A stretch of DNA of 64,000 bases from Aestuariispira insulae (GTDB taxonomy: Bacteria > Pseudomonadota > Alphaproteobacteria > UBA8366 > Aestuariispiraceae). This document shows, one piece after another, positions 9,303-16,987 of this stretch. The stretch is taken from positions 26,477 to 90,476 of the forward strand of contig NZ_QRDW01000013.1 of the NCBI RefSeq assembly GCF_003385955.1. Direction: 5' to 3'. Below the pieces are notes generated by a model that saw only the letters and a program-made list of their open reading frames with translations, was not told the origin of the DNA and did not search any database. Each line of letters opens with the position of its first letter. Position 1 is the first letter of the stretch. The position numbers and the translations under genes are program-made.

Positions 9303-9336
9303 ATGCAGTACAAACATCAACATATCTCTACTGCAT
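9303..9336. promoter_or_regulatory. Candidate LysR operator between divergent LysR and GST genes
   Basis: ATGCAGTA (9303-9310) and TACTGCAT (9329-9336) form a perfect 8-bp dyad, centre to centre 26 bases. It sits 30-63 bases upstream of the GST start and 41-74 bases upstream of the LysR start. Spaced dyads of this kind are typical LysR recognition/activation sites. Confidence 0.45.
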
Positions 9337-9365
9337 TGATAACATTTCTAATAGCAGGTAGAGAA

Positions 9366-10019
9366 ATGACAGCCAATCTTCTTATCTTGGGCAACAAACG
9401 ATATTCCAGCTGGAGTTTGCGCGGCTGGCTCACCTTACGCTGGGCGGAAATCCCGTTTGAGGAAGCCGTAATTCCGTTGCAAAAGTCCGATACAAGCGAA
9501 CGCATCCTTTCTTTCGGGAGCGGCTATCCCGCCAAAGTACCGACATTGTTAAAAGACGGGCATGCCATCTGGGATTCCCTGGCATTGATGGAATTTGCCG
9601 CCGAGAAGGCGCCGGAGAAAAATCTATGGCCGGCAGACGCTGTGCGGCGTGCACATGCCAGGTCGATCAGCGCGGAAATGCATGCCGGTTTTCCCGACCT
9701 CAGGAACGAGATGCCAATGGATCTGGGGCGCATCGGCGTTCCGAAACCTGTCTCAACCGGCGCCAAAAACGACATTGCCAGGATCCTAGCCATCTGGAAT
9801 GACTGCAGAATGGCATATCAGGATGACGGCCCGTATCTGTTTGGCACACTCTCTTTAGCGGATGCAGCCTTTGCCCCGGTTGTTGCCAGGTTTAAGGGTT
9901 ATGGCATTGAAACCGATCCGGTATGCAGCACCTATATGGAGGCCATTTGGACGCTTCCCACCTTCCAGGAATGGCGAAATGCTGCCGAAAAAGAGGAATG
10001 GATATTGAGTTTTGATTAA
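9366..10019 (+). CDS. Glutathione S-transferase family protein (217 aa)
   Basis: The N-terminal thioredoxin-fold domain starts LLILGNKRYSSWSLRGWLTL, with Ser residues where the glutathione-activating residue is expected. It includes the cis-Pro segment KVPTLL and the glutathione gamma-glutamyl contact IWDSLAL. The helical C-terminal domain begins near residue 90 and contains EMHAGFPDLRNEMPMD. ATG 9366 follows AGGTAGAGAA closely; an upstream in-frame ATG near 9300 would put coding across the operator. The divergent LysR protein is the likely regulator. The substrate is unknown. Confidence 0.9.
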   Translation: MTANLLILGNKRYSSWSLRGWLTLRWAEIPFEEAVIPLQKSDTSERILSFGSGYPAKVPTLLKDGHAIWDSLALMEFAAEKAPEKNLWPADAVRRAHARSISAEMHAGFPDLRNEMPMDLGRIGVPKPVSTGAKNDIARILAIWNDCRMAYQDDGPYLFGTLSLADAAFAPVVARFKGYGIETDPVCSTYMEAIWTLPTFQEWRNAAEKEEWILSFD

Positions 10020-10022
10020 TGT

Positions 10023-10047
10023 TTATGCATTTTTATTTGGTGCATAA
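10023..10047. repeat. Short inverted repeat after the GST gene
   Basis: TTATGCA (10023-10029) and TGCATAA (10041-10047) flank an 11-base T-rich loop immediately after the GST stop. It may end GST transcription, or act as a regulator site upstream of the sigma-54-like promoter 64 bases further on. Confidence 0.3.
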
Positions 10048-10110
10048 TATTTAATCACTTCCTGGATAACATTGAACCTGGAAGTCCAGGATTTCTGCCA
10101 TTTCGTGTCA

Positions 10111-10127
10111 TGGCACGGAATCTGCTT
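10111..10127 (+). promoter_or_regulatory. Sigma-54 (RpoN)-type promoter
   Basis: TGGCACGGAATCTGCTT matches the -24/-12 consensus TGGCAC-N5-TTGCW at every defined base but one, with the invariant GG and GC separated by exactly 10 bases. Transcription would begin near 10138, about 95 bases before the 58-aa gene at 10234. I did not identify an enhancer-binding protein in the window. Confidence 0.6.
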
Positions 10128-10233
10128 CCCATTGCGTGGCGGTGAAAACGGGCTTTGCCCCTTGCATAGGCAAGCGCAGACCCACCCCGCCACCGCATGG
10201 GGCGGCAGAACATCAATCAGAAGGATTGAGACA

Positions 10234-10410
10234 ATGAGCAGCAATGAAAATCGTTTTGAGGAATTTCTGATCAAGCGCGACGGCGAACCCGTCAAATGCA
10301 TGAACCTGCCCAAGATGGGCGTGGCGCGCTTCATGGAAAAACTCAATATGCGCTTTCCAGAGAACGACTGGTCCATCACGACCAGGTTTCATGCCTGCGG
10401 CGCGGACTAA
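10234..10410 (+). CDS. Small protein of unknown function (58 aa)
   Basis: ATG 10234 is preceded by AAGGATTGAG, a convincing ribosome-binding site. The 58-residue product begins MSSNENRFEEFLIKRDGEPV and ends in a FHACGAD motif. It is soluble, mixed charged/hydrophobic, with two Cys and no signal or membrane segment. The upstream sigma-54-type promoter and the short leader make expression plausible. A longer in-frame opening from about 10072 would run through that promoter and lacks a binding site, so it is rejected. I recognise no family. Confidence 0.6.
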   Translation: MSSNENRFEEFLIKRDGEPVKCMNLPKMGVARFMEKLNMRFPENDWSITTRFHACGAD

Positions 10411-10415
10411 GCCGG

Positions 10416-11180
10416 CTACAGGGCAACACCATACCGTTCCAGGATAGCCCGATAGGCGTCGTCCCTCTTAAACCGGTCCAACGCCGCCTGCACTTTTGAC
10501 GCCAAAGCCTCTTTTGGCCTGGGCACGACGACATAGCGCATCACCCGGTCCAACGGTGCACCAACCGGCTGGAAAGCCCGGACCATTTCACCCCGCTCAA
10601 CCGAATCCCAGAACACGGTTTCATCCGAGACCAACAGGTCAATGCGCTGCAGCCGCAACATCAATGCCAGCTTCTGTGTCGAGCCATTGAAACGGTAATA
10701 GTCCAGATACACCGCCTGCTCGATACTTTCCGGGTAGGCAAACCCATCGATCAAGCCGATCACATAGCCGGTCAGGTCCGGCAGGACCTTCCATTTGATC
10801 GATGTATCATTCAATCCGAAGAAAAACGTGCGGCTACCAGTTTCGGTAAAAGGCCCGACCATATAGTATTTCTCAAACCGTTCCGGCTTATGTCTGAAGG
10901 GCAGCGCCAAATCCAATTCCGCCAGATCCGCCAACAATACCAGGCGCTTCCAAGGATAGCCTCGCACTTCATATGCCATCCCGGCATCTTCCAGCGCCCT
11001 GGAAATAATTTCCACATGCAGCCCCCTATAAGCGCCTTGATCATCCTGGTAGGTGAATGGTGGAAAAGAATGGTCAATCCCGACAATCAAGGTCTCTGAC
11101 CGCCCCGTCACCGCCCAGGCCAGACTGGCAATGGCCAACAGGATCAGAGATATCGGCTGTAAGAACTGGCGAACGTGCAT
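10416..11180 (-). CDS. Periplasmic solute-binding protein, family 3 type (orphan)
   Basis: The 254-aa product starts with a signal peptide (MHVRQFLQPISLILLAIASL, cleavage near AVTGRSE) and continues with the family 3 opening LIVGIDHSFPPFTYQDDQGAYRGLHVEIIS. It keeps the DLALPF and LPDLTGYVIGLIDGF elements of amino-acid-type binding proteins. No permease or ATPase gene adjoins it, so it may serve a remote transporter or act as a sensor. ATG 11180 follows AGGTG; earlier in-frame codons spoil the signal peptide. It shares a layout with 13181-13987. Confidence 0.85.
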   Translation of the reverse strand: MHVRQFLQPISLILLAIASLAWAVTGRSETLIVGIDHSFPPFTYQDDQGAYRGLHVEIISRALEDAGMAYEVRGYPWKRLVLLADLAELDLALPFRHKPERFEKYYMVGPFTETGSRTFFFGLNDTSIKWKVLPDLTGYVIGLIDGFAYPESIEQAVYLDYYRFNGSTQKLALMLRLQRIDLLVSDETVFWDSVERGEMVRAFQPVGAPLDRVMRYVVVPRPKEALASKVQAALDRFKRDDAYRAILERYGVAL

Positions 11181-11265
11181 AGAACCGGCACCTGGACTCA
11201 TTTTTACAAACAAGCCCAGAGTACCATAAATCACACATATCCGCAGGCCGGCCCGGATATTGTTG

Positions 11266-11961
11266 TCAATCCAGGCCGCAAACCACCAGGCCGCGCTGCA
11301 CCGCCGGTCGGGCGAGACAGCGCTCCAGCCAGCTATTCACCACCTTAAATTCGGACAGCTGCAGTTGCTCTGCCCCTTCATAATAGCCGCCCAGAATGCG
11401 TACCCAGGGAAAAGTCGCGATATCAGCAATAGAATAGTCAGATCCCATGATGTAATCATGATCCGCCAGGCGGGTCTCAAGCACCCCAAGCAGGCGCCTT
11501 GCTTCCTTGCTGTAGCGTTCCAGAGGATAGGGATCCAGGCAGGCCTCACGCGCAAATTTGTGAAAATGCCCGAACTGTCCGAACATCGGGCCGATCGATG
11601 CCATCTGGAAGAACAGCCATTGGATACACTCGTTCCGTGCAACCGGGTCAGCGGGGATGAACTTCCCGGTTTTCTCCGCCAGATACAACAGGATCGCCCC
11701 GGACTCCATCATAACCACTGTTTGACCGCCGGGACCATTGGGGTCCTTGATCGCAGGGATCTTGCTGTTAGGGTTATATTGTTTGAACTCTTCCGTGAAT
11801 TGGTCATCCTGCAGGATATTAACGGTATGAGGCTCATACTCGAGCCCCAGCTCCTCCAGCATCACAGAGACTTTCTGGCCATTTGGTGTAGCCAAGGAAT
11901 AGAGCTGCAAAATGTCCGGATTGGCGGCAGGCCAATGCGTGGCAAATAGGGGTTTGTTCAT
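11266..11961 (-). CDS. Glutathione S-transferase (YfcG/Nu-class-like)
   Basis: This 231-aa protein has the thioredoxin-fold opening LQLYSLATPNGQKVSVMLEEL, where the Thr/Asn pair of Nu-class enzymes (E. coli YfcG) occupies the active site. It includes NPNSKIPAIKDPNGPGG with the cis-Pro and MMESGAILLYLAEKTGKF with the Glu-Ser glutathione contact. The helical C-terminal domain is complete. Known members act as disulfide-bond reductases rather than classical conjugating enzymes. It is read on the minus strand, alone between the binding protein and asparaginase genes. Confidence 0.92.
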   Translation of the reverse strand: MNKPLFATHWPAANPDILQLYSLATPNGQKVSVMLEELGLEYEPHTVNILQDDQFTEEFKQYNPNSKIPAIKDPNGPGGQTVVMMESGAILLYLAEKTGKFIPADPVARNECIQWLFFQMASIGPMFGQFGHFHKFAREACLDPYPLERYSKEARRLLGVLETRLADHDYIMGSDYSIADIATFPWVRILGGYYEGAEQLQLSEFKVVNSWLERCLARPAVQRGLVVCGLD

Positions 11962-12072
11962 CGTGAGCCTCCGGTGGGATTGATTGAATTCACCCCCATA
12001 TGGGCATGCCCGGCACCGATGTTAAGATATTTGAACGATTATTCCAAAAAATATTGCCGGCCGCCGGCATGA

Positions 12073-13086
12073 CTAGATTGACAGGGTCAGCTCCCCGCGC
12101 AGGCTTTCCTGGAAAAGCCGTTTCACCTCCTGCTTCGGCAATCCCAGACCCAACAGGTAATAGAGTTTGGTCACGCAGGCCTCCAAGGTCATATCCAGGC
12201 CCGAGACAAATCCCGCCTCCTGCAGCAGGCCACCCGCTTCATATCGGGTGAAACTGGTGGAGCCTTCCCGGCATTGGCTGACCCCAACCAGGATAACACC
12301 GTCGCCATTGACCTTGCGGAAAGCCTCCATCAGCCCCTCATCCAGATGGGGCGCATTACCCGCACCGTAACATTGGATCACCGCAGCCTGCAGCGGCGGG
12401 CTTAGCAGGTTGCGCATGATATCCGCTGACAGACCCGGCACCAGAGACAGGACGGCAATCTTTGATTGCTTGTAAGGCCGCGCCACGAAGGCCGGGTCAT
12501 TTAGCACCGGCCCGAGGATATTGTTCGCCCCGAATGGCCGGTAATTGGGGGTTTCAAAAGCATCAAAGGAATCCATCGAGGTCTTGGAAACCCGGTTGCC
12601 ACGCATCAGCTTGCCATTGAAGAAAAGAGACACCTCACCATAGCGCCCCTCACCCGCGGCTTTCACCGCCCCCAACAGGTTCGAAGGCCCATCGCTGGGA
12701 ACTTCACTCAGCGGCACCTGGGATCCGGTCAAAACCACCGGCTTGCTCAATCCTTCCAGCGCAAAGGACAAAGCGGAGGCCGTATACGCCATGGTATCCG
12801 TGCCATGCACCACCACAAAACCGTCATACCGTTCATAGTTGCGTGCAATCCGCTCAATGATCCCGTTCCAGTCATCAATGGTGATGTTGGAACTGTCGAT
12901 CAAGGGTAGAACGGCTTCGATATCACATTGCGGCAATTGCTCCGAAAATTTCGCCAGACTATCTTCCAGAAATTCTTCAAGAACACTGGCTGCCGGCGCA
13001 AATCCCTGGGCGGTCTTGCGCATGCCGATCGTGCCGCCGGTATAGATGATCAGCACACGGCGCTGGTGAATATCTGACATATGCAT
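12073..13086 (-). CDS. ansA: Type I L-asparaginase
   Basis: This 337-aa cytoplasmic-type enzyme hydrolyses asparagine to aspartate and ammonia. It carries the first catalytic Thr motif VLIIYTGGTIGM near residue 10 and the second, DGFVVVHGTDTMAYTASALSF. VLTGSQVPLSEVPSDGPSNLLGA is also well conserved. There is no signal peptide, fitting the AnsA rather than the periplasmic AnsB type. Two ATGs six bases apart (13086, 13080) are possible starts; AAGGATTAA serves either. The symbol reflects type I similarity. Confidence 0.92.
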   Translation of the reverse strand: MHMSDIHQRRVLIIYTGGTIGMRKTAQGFAPAASVLEEFLEDSLAKFSEQLPQCDIEAVLPLIDSSNITIDDWNGIIERIARNYERYDGFVVVHGTDTMAYTASALSFALEGLSKPVVLTGSQVPLSEVPSDGPSNLLGAVKAAGEGRYGEVSLFFNGKLMRGNRVSKTSMDSFDAFETPNYRPFGANNILGPVLNDPAFVARPYKQSKIAVLSLVPGLSADIMRNLLSPPLQAAVIQCYGAGNAPHLDEGLMEAFRKVNGDGVILVGVSQCREGSTSFTRYEAGGLLQEAGFVSGLDMTLEACVTKLYYLLGLGLPKQEVKRLFQESLRGELTLSI

Positions 13087-13180
13087 TTAATCCTTACACT
13101 TATCCGCCAAAATCCAAGGACCCCGACTGGCTTCAGCCCCGTTTTGCCAGTTCCCGCAAGACATTGGCAAGGCCCGCTGT

Positions 13181-13987
13181 TCAATCATCGGATTGTGCCG
13201 CGAGAAACTGTGCCATCCCCGTTTCCAGGATCAGCCGCAATTCACCGCTGCGCTTCAGATTGTCGATCTCCGCATTGATATCCCATAGATATTCCGCAAA
13301 GGGCGAATCCCAATTCATCCCCATGGCCAGATGCGAGATATCCATATAATGCTGGGACCGGGCGATGGCGCGAAATTCGCCGGGCCCGGCCACTGCGGCC
13401 CAGCGGCCGACATCTTCCGGCATGATGGCGGCATCGACCCTCTGCAATTGCAGCAGCTTTACAATAGTGAGCGGGCTGCGGCTCTCCAGCAGGGTGACAT
13501 TGTTGGCTGCGGCGAATTCCTGGAAATCCCGGTCATGGCGCCAGGCCTGCAATCCACCGACCCGTTTGGCCGCCAGTTGCTTGAGATTACCGCTGTAAAC
13601 CGGCCCATCGGCGCGAAAGAAAACATAGTTTTTTGATACGACCAAAACATCGGTGAAATCCAGATCCACCGCATGGGGTCCGACCATGGGAACCAAGGCG
13701 ATCATATCATGGCTGCCTTCCATCACCGAGCGTACCGCGCGGTTATTGGGCAGGAAGTCAATGCTGTAAGCTATATTCAGCCGCCTCAGAATCCGGTCAA
13801 GAACATCCAGCACCGGCCCACCACCTTCTGCCTGAGAAGAGATGTAAGGCGGCAGATCAAAGGCCGTGATCGAGAGCGGCTCCTGAGCTTTGGCCGCCCA
13901 GGGCACCAAAGACAAAAGGATGACGAAACCTTGCACAAACTTTTTGGGATCGTGACCAAGAAAAAAGGCAAACATCATCACATCCAA
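13181..13987 (-). CDS. Periplasmic solute-binding protein, family 3 type (orphan)
   Basis: The 268-aa protein has an N-terminal signal-like segment (KKFVQGFVILLSLVPWAAKAQ) followed by SITAFDLPPYIS and a bilobed binding-protein pattern (LPNNRAVRSVMEGSHDMIALVP, RVDAAIMPEDVG). It belongs to the weakly conserved extracellular solute-binding family 3. Its start overlaps the end of the TAXI gene by 10 bases, so the two are translationally coupled. No transport permease follows. A few acidic and aromatic ligand contacts are recognisable, but the substrate is not. Confidence 0.8.
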   Translation of the reverse strand: MDVMMFAFFLGHDPKKFVQGFVILLSLVPWAAKAQEPLSITAFDLPPYISSQAEGGGPVLDVLDRILRRLNIAYSIDFLPNNRAVRSVMEGSHDMIALVPMVGPHAVDLDFTDVLVVSKNYVFFRADGPVYSGNLKQLAAKRVGGLQAWRHDRDFQEFAAANNVTLLESRSPLTIVKLLQLQRVDAAIMPEDVGRWAAVAGPGEFRAIARSQHYMDISHLAMGMNWDSPFAEYLWDINAEIDNLKRSGELRLILETGMAQFLAAQSDD

Positions 13988-14946
13988 CCATGTTTGCGGT
14001 AATAACGAAGCGCGCCTTCATGAAACGGCGCGCTGTTATTGCCCAGCATCGTCAAGGGATTCAGGCGCCCGAAGGAGGGATGCATCTTCTTGAACCGCCC
14101 CAGATTGCCAAACACCGCCTGCATCAAACCATAGACCAGATCCGGGTCCAGACCCTTAACCGTCACAACAGTCGCACCGACCCCGAAGGTGCCAATATCA
14201 TCCGGATTGCCTTTATAGGTCCCGCCCGGGATCACGGCACGGGCATAATAGTCCGTGGTTCTAACCAATGCATCCACCGCCTGATTTTCGACCGAAACCA
14301 GATTGGTGTCACAGGCCGTGGTCGCCTCGGAAATAGACGGGTTGGGATGGCCGACGGTAAAAACGATGGCATCCACCAGGCCGGCGCATAGGGCGCTTGA
14401 TTGTTCCGCCGATTTCAATTCGCGGATTTCGGAAAAATCCGCCATGGTCCAGCCCATGCGCCGCATCAGGATTTCCAAGGTGGCGCGCTGTCCAGATCCC
14501 GGATTCCCCACATTCACCACATGCCCTTTGAGATCCTCAAACCGTTCGATCCCTGCATCACGCCGGGCCAGCACCGTGAAAGGCTCGGAATAGAGCGAGA
14601 ATAACGCCCGCATATTGCCGAATTCACCGGCCCCCAATACCTCTGGGGCGCTGCCATGAAAAGCGTGATACTGCCAGTCCGACTGCACGATCCCGACCTG
14701 AATGCGTCCCGCCCGCAAATCATCGATATTGGCGACCGACCCGCCACTGGTGGCATAGGAGCATTTCACCTGCGCGCCCAGCGGGGATTTATTGATCAAC
14801 CGGCAGAGCGCGCCGCCAACCCGGTAATAAACCCCAGTTTGCCCGCCGGTTCCTATAAGAATGGATTGATCCGCCGCCTGCGCGGCCATGCCGTAAATCA
14901 TCCCCAGAATGACGAGACATGCTCTCGCGACTCTTGACCCGTTCAT
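13978..14946 (-). CDS. TAXI family TRAP transporter solute-binding subunit (orphan)
   Basis: The 322-aa protein starts with a signal peptide (MNGSRVARACLVILGMIYGMAAQA) and continues SILIGTGGQTGVYYRVGGALCRLIN, the hallmark of TAXI proteins. VGIVQSDWQYHAF and VVNVGNPGSGQRATLEILM are also typical. The usual partner, a fused DctQM membrane protein, is absent next door. ATG 14946 gives the best signal peptide; an ATG at 14976 would add ten polar residues. It is coupled to the family 3 protein downstream, giving two adjacent binding proteins without a channel. Confidence 0.9.
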   Translation of the reverse strand: MNGSRVARACLVILGMIYGMAAQAADQSILIGTGGQTGVYYRVGGALCRLINKSPLGAQVKCSYATSGGSVANIDDLRAGRIQVGIVQSDWQYHAFHGSAPEVLGAGEFGNMRALFSLYSEPFTVLARRDAGIERFEDLKGHVVNVGNPGSGQRATLEILMRRMGWTMADFSEIRELKSAEQSSALCAGLVDAIVFTVGHPNPSISEATTACDTNLVSVENQAVDALVRTTDYYARAVIPGGTYKGNPDDIGTFGVGATVVTVKGLDPDLVYGLMQAVFGNLGRFKKMHPSFGRLNPLTMLGNNSAPFHEGALRYYRKHGWM

Positions 14947-15208
14947 GAATACCGTTTTCCCGTCAACATCTGCCATGGCCGGTCCGCGTCCGGTAACTTC
15001 ACGACAGTCTATTCTTTTTTCCCAAAGATAGTCTTAACGGACCACGGCCCCCGCATCCCATCCCATTGGACTGGACACGGATAAAACACCGACGACCGCC
15101 TGTTTTTTAGGAGGTCTTCTCACAAAGCGGGCAGCAAAGCCATTTATATCGATAGTATATCTGTATGGATGCCCGCGAAAACACTATGGGGCATCCGAGG
15201 AAGAGGGG

Positions 15209-16006
15209 CTAAATCAGGAATAGGCTGCTCAAAGCCTCGGCCAGATCATCAGCAAAAGACGGCCCCTTGTGAATGACCGGCACCCGATCCGGCAGGAAAG
15301 CCAGATAATCATCATTCGGATCCAGACTGGTAATCAAGGCACACGGCACATTGCGCGTGGCCGGCATGGCAATCAACGCCGCCGCCAGATCAATCCCCGA
15401 CAATTCCGGCATGACTGCCGATATGATCACCATATCCGGCTGGGTCCGGACAATCATCGGCAGCGCCTCAAACGCCGATGTGCAGGTGGACACCCGATAA
15501 CCGCAGGCCTGCATCTCCCGTTCGACAAAATGGGTCCCAGTGCCATGCAGCATAACCAACAGGACCTCCACATCGCGCACCTCAATCGCCCCGGCATCAA
15601 GGCGCACCTTGGCCGGTAACCCCCGCACCAGCAAGGTTGCATCAGCATCCTGGTCAGTCCGGCCGTCGACCACATCTACCATGGCGTCAATGAATTTCTG
15701 GATGTCATCGATGATGGCGAGCGGCGGTTTTTTCACATTGGCCAGGAAATCTTCGAGACGATGCGCGATCAACCCCAGTTGCCAGAGACCAAAATTTGAG
15801 GCGCTGCCGCGAAACCGCAAGGCCATTTCCCGCACCGTCTTGATCAGGTCGGCCAGTTCGCCCTCGCCACGGCGTATTTCGGTCATTTGAAGATCTATGG
15901 ATTGTAGCCGGTCGCGCGCCTCATCCGCGAATTCAACGCGCAGCACATCCGCGATCTCGCTCACCTCACCGGCATATTTTCCATCATGCACCATTTGATC
16001 CGTCAC
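15209..16006 (-). CDS. Degenerate Hpt-like plus receiver-like protein lacking both phospho-acceptor residues
   Basis: Residues about 20-110 look like an Hpt four-helix domain, with ALRFRGSASNFGLWQLGLIAHRLED at the active helix. The phosphorylatable His of AHxxKGSA is Leu here. Residues about 145-262 resemble a CheY receiver, but the Asp at the end of strand 3 is Ser (MVIISAVMPELSG) and the N-terminal acidic pair is missing. The conserved Lys (PVIHKGPS) and SGIDL turn are kept. It therefore probably works by protein-protein contact, not phosphotransfer. No histidine kinase lies nearby. ATG 16006 begins MTDQMVHDGKY. Confidence 0.75.
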   Translation of the reverse strand: MTDQMVHDGKYAGEVSEIADVLRVEFADEARDRLQSIDLQMTEIRRGEGELADLIKTVREMALRFRGSASNFGLWQLGLIAHRLEDFLANVKKPPLAIIDDIQKFIDAMVDVVDGRTDQDADATLLVRGLPAKVRLDAGAIEVRDVEVLLVMLHGTGTHFVEREMQACGYRVSTCTSAFEALPMIVRTQPDMVIISAVMPELSGIDLAAALIAMPATRNVPCALITSLDPNDDYLAFLPDRVPVIHKGPSFADDLAEALSSLFLI

Positions 16007-16092
16007 CCCGTGTTATTCCGGGCAATCCCATTATCCCGAAAAGCCGTTAAAGATCCCTGAAGTATCGGGAGTGTAACGCAGCCTTTCAGTTT

Positions 16093-16115
16093 TGACAGAT
16101 TTCCGCTTTCTGTCA
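16093..16115 (-). terminator. Hairpin at the end of the LAS peptidase gene
   Basis: TGACAGA (16093-16099) and TCTGTCA (16109-16115) are perfect 7-bp arms around nine bases, overlapping the stop codon of the gene at 16113. No T-run follows in the minus-strand direction, so it is only terminator-like. Confidence 0.35.
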
Positions 16116-16928
16116 GTCGCCCAACTGTAGGTGAATATGGTCATCATGCCGCGCGGCATTGCAACCCTGAAACCGGACAACCCCTCCCGAGATACCCCAT
16201 TTTTTTTGCAACGACGGCTCCAGGAAAATCTTTTCAAGCCCATGCGCCTCTCCAGCTGCCAACAGCCAGTTCAACGCTGCCTTAGTCCGGTCTAGATCAA
16301 CAGAAAGACCCCGGTTGTACTGCTGAAACCATGCCATATCCCAGCGCGGAGAATGCCAAGGGCGCTGTGCCGGGCAGAGCAAATGATCAGGTGCTGCCGC
16401 AAAAGCCCAATATCCGACCGGCGATGCGCTAACACCGGGCAGATACCCTTTGTCATCGCGGTAATAGAAAGCGAGATCCAGCTTGCGGCCATCATCATGA
16501 CTCAGATGGGGAAACAGCGGAAAACCGTCAAAGAACGGGAAGTTTGCATCCAGTCCCAGGGTGATGGTCCCTGGAAATTCCCGGTTCATATGGATGGCCA
16601 GATCGAGAATCATCGACCGGACTTCCGGCCGGACGTAATTCCGGTTCAACAAACAGTAAATCGGCGATTGCATCCGGAATTCCCGCTGCTCACCCTCCAG
16701 GCAGGGCAATGGCACGCGGCCGTAAACGGGTGCCATTTCACGCGCCGCAAATAATGCCCCGACATAGAGTGTCAGGAACAAAACCACCCGCCAGAATTGG
16801 CGGGGCAGGAAGCGCCGGATATTGAAGGTTAGCGCCCATGCCAACAGATAGACCAGCCCGCCAATCTGGGTCAGCAGGGTCAGGGCCAGAAAAACCGCCG
16901 CATGGATCAAAAATCCCAACCATTTCAT
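16113..16928 (-). CDS. Membrane-anchored LAS-type metallopeptidase (MepA-like murein endopeptidase fold)
   Basis: The 271-aa protein has two N-terminal hydrophobic segments (residues 1-28 and 42-62), then a periplasmic domain. The zinc ligands of LAS peptidases are visible: H-x6-D in SHDDGRKLD and H-x-H in RHDDHIHLQL at the C-terminus, the order seen in penicillin-insensitive murein endopeptidases. Four Cys may form disulfides. ATG 16928 follows GGGAG. The role would be cleaving peptidoglycan cross-links or processing a periplasmic peptide. The usual MepA spacing is not fully kept, so the substrate is uncertain. Confidence 0.7.
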   Translation of the reverse strand: MKWLGFLIHAAVFLALTLLTQIGGLVYLLAWALTFNIRRFLPRQFWRVVLFLTLYVGALFAAREMAPVYGRVPLPCLEGEQREFRMQSPIYCLLNRNYVRPEVRSMILDLAIHMNREFPGTITLGLDANFPFFDGFPLFPHLSHDDGRKLDLAFYYRDDKGYLPGVSASPVGYWAFAAAPDHLLCPAQRPWHSPRWDMAWFQQYNRGLSVDLDRTKAALNWLLAAGEAHGLEKIFLEPSLQKKWGISGGVVRFQGCNAARHDDHIHLQLGD

Positions 16929-16987
16929 GGCACCAAACTCCCACTGGAATGTGGCATAAATATGAGGGCAATTGATGCCAATAGTTC

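Noticed and set aside
10072..10233. N-terminal extension of the 58-aa gene
   Set aside because: It would include the sigma-54 promoter and lacks a binding site, while ATG 10234 has AAGGA at good distance.
15094..15116. GACCGCCT/AGGAGGTC hairpin upstream of the TAXI gene
   Set aside because: One mismatch, an all-T loop and no nearby gene end make it weak.
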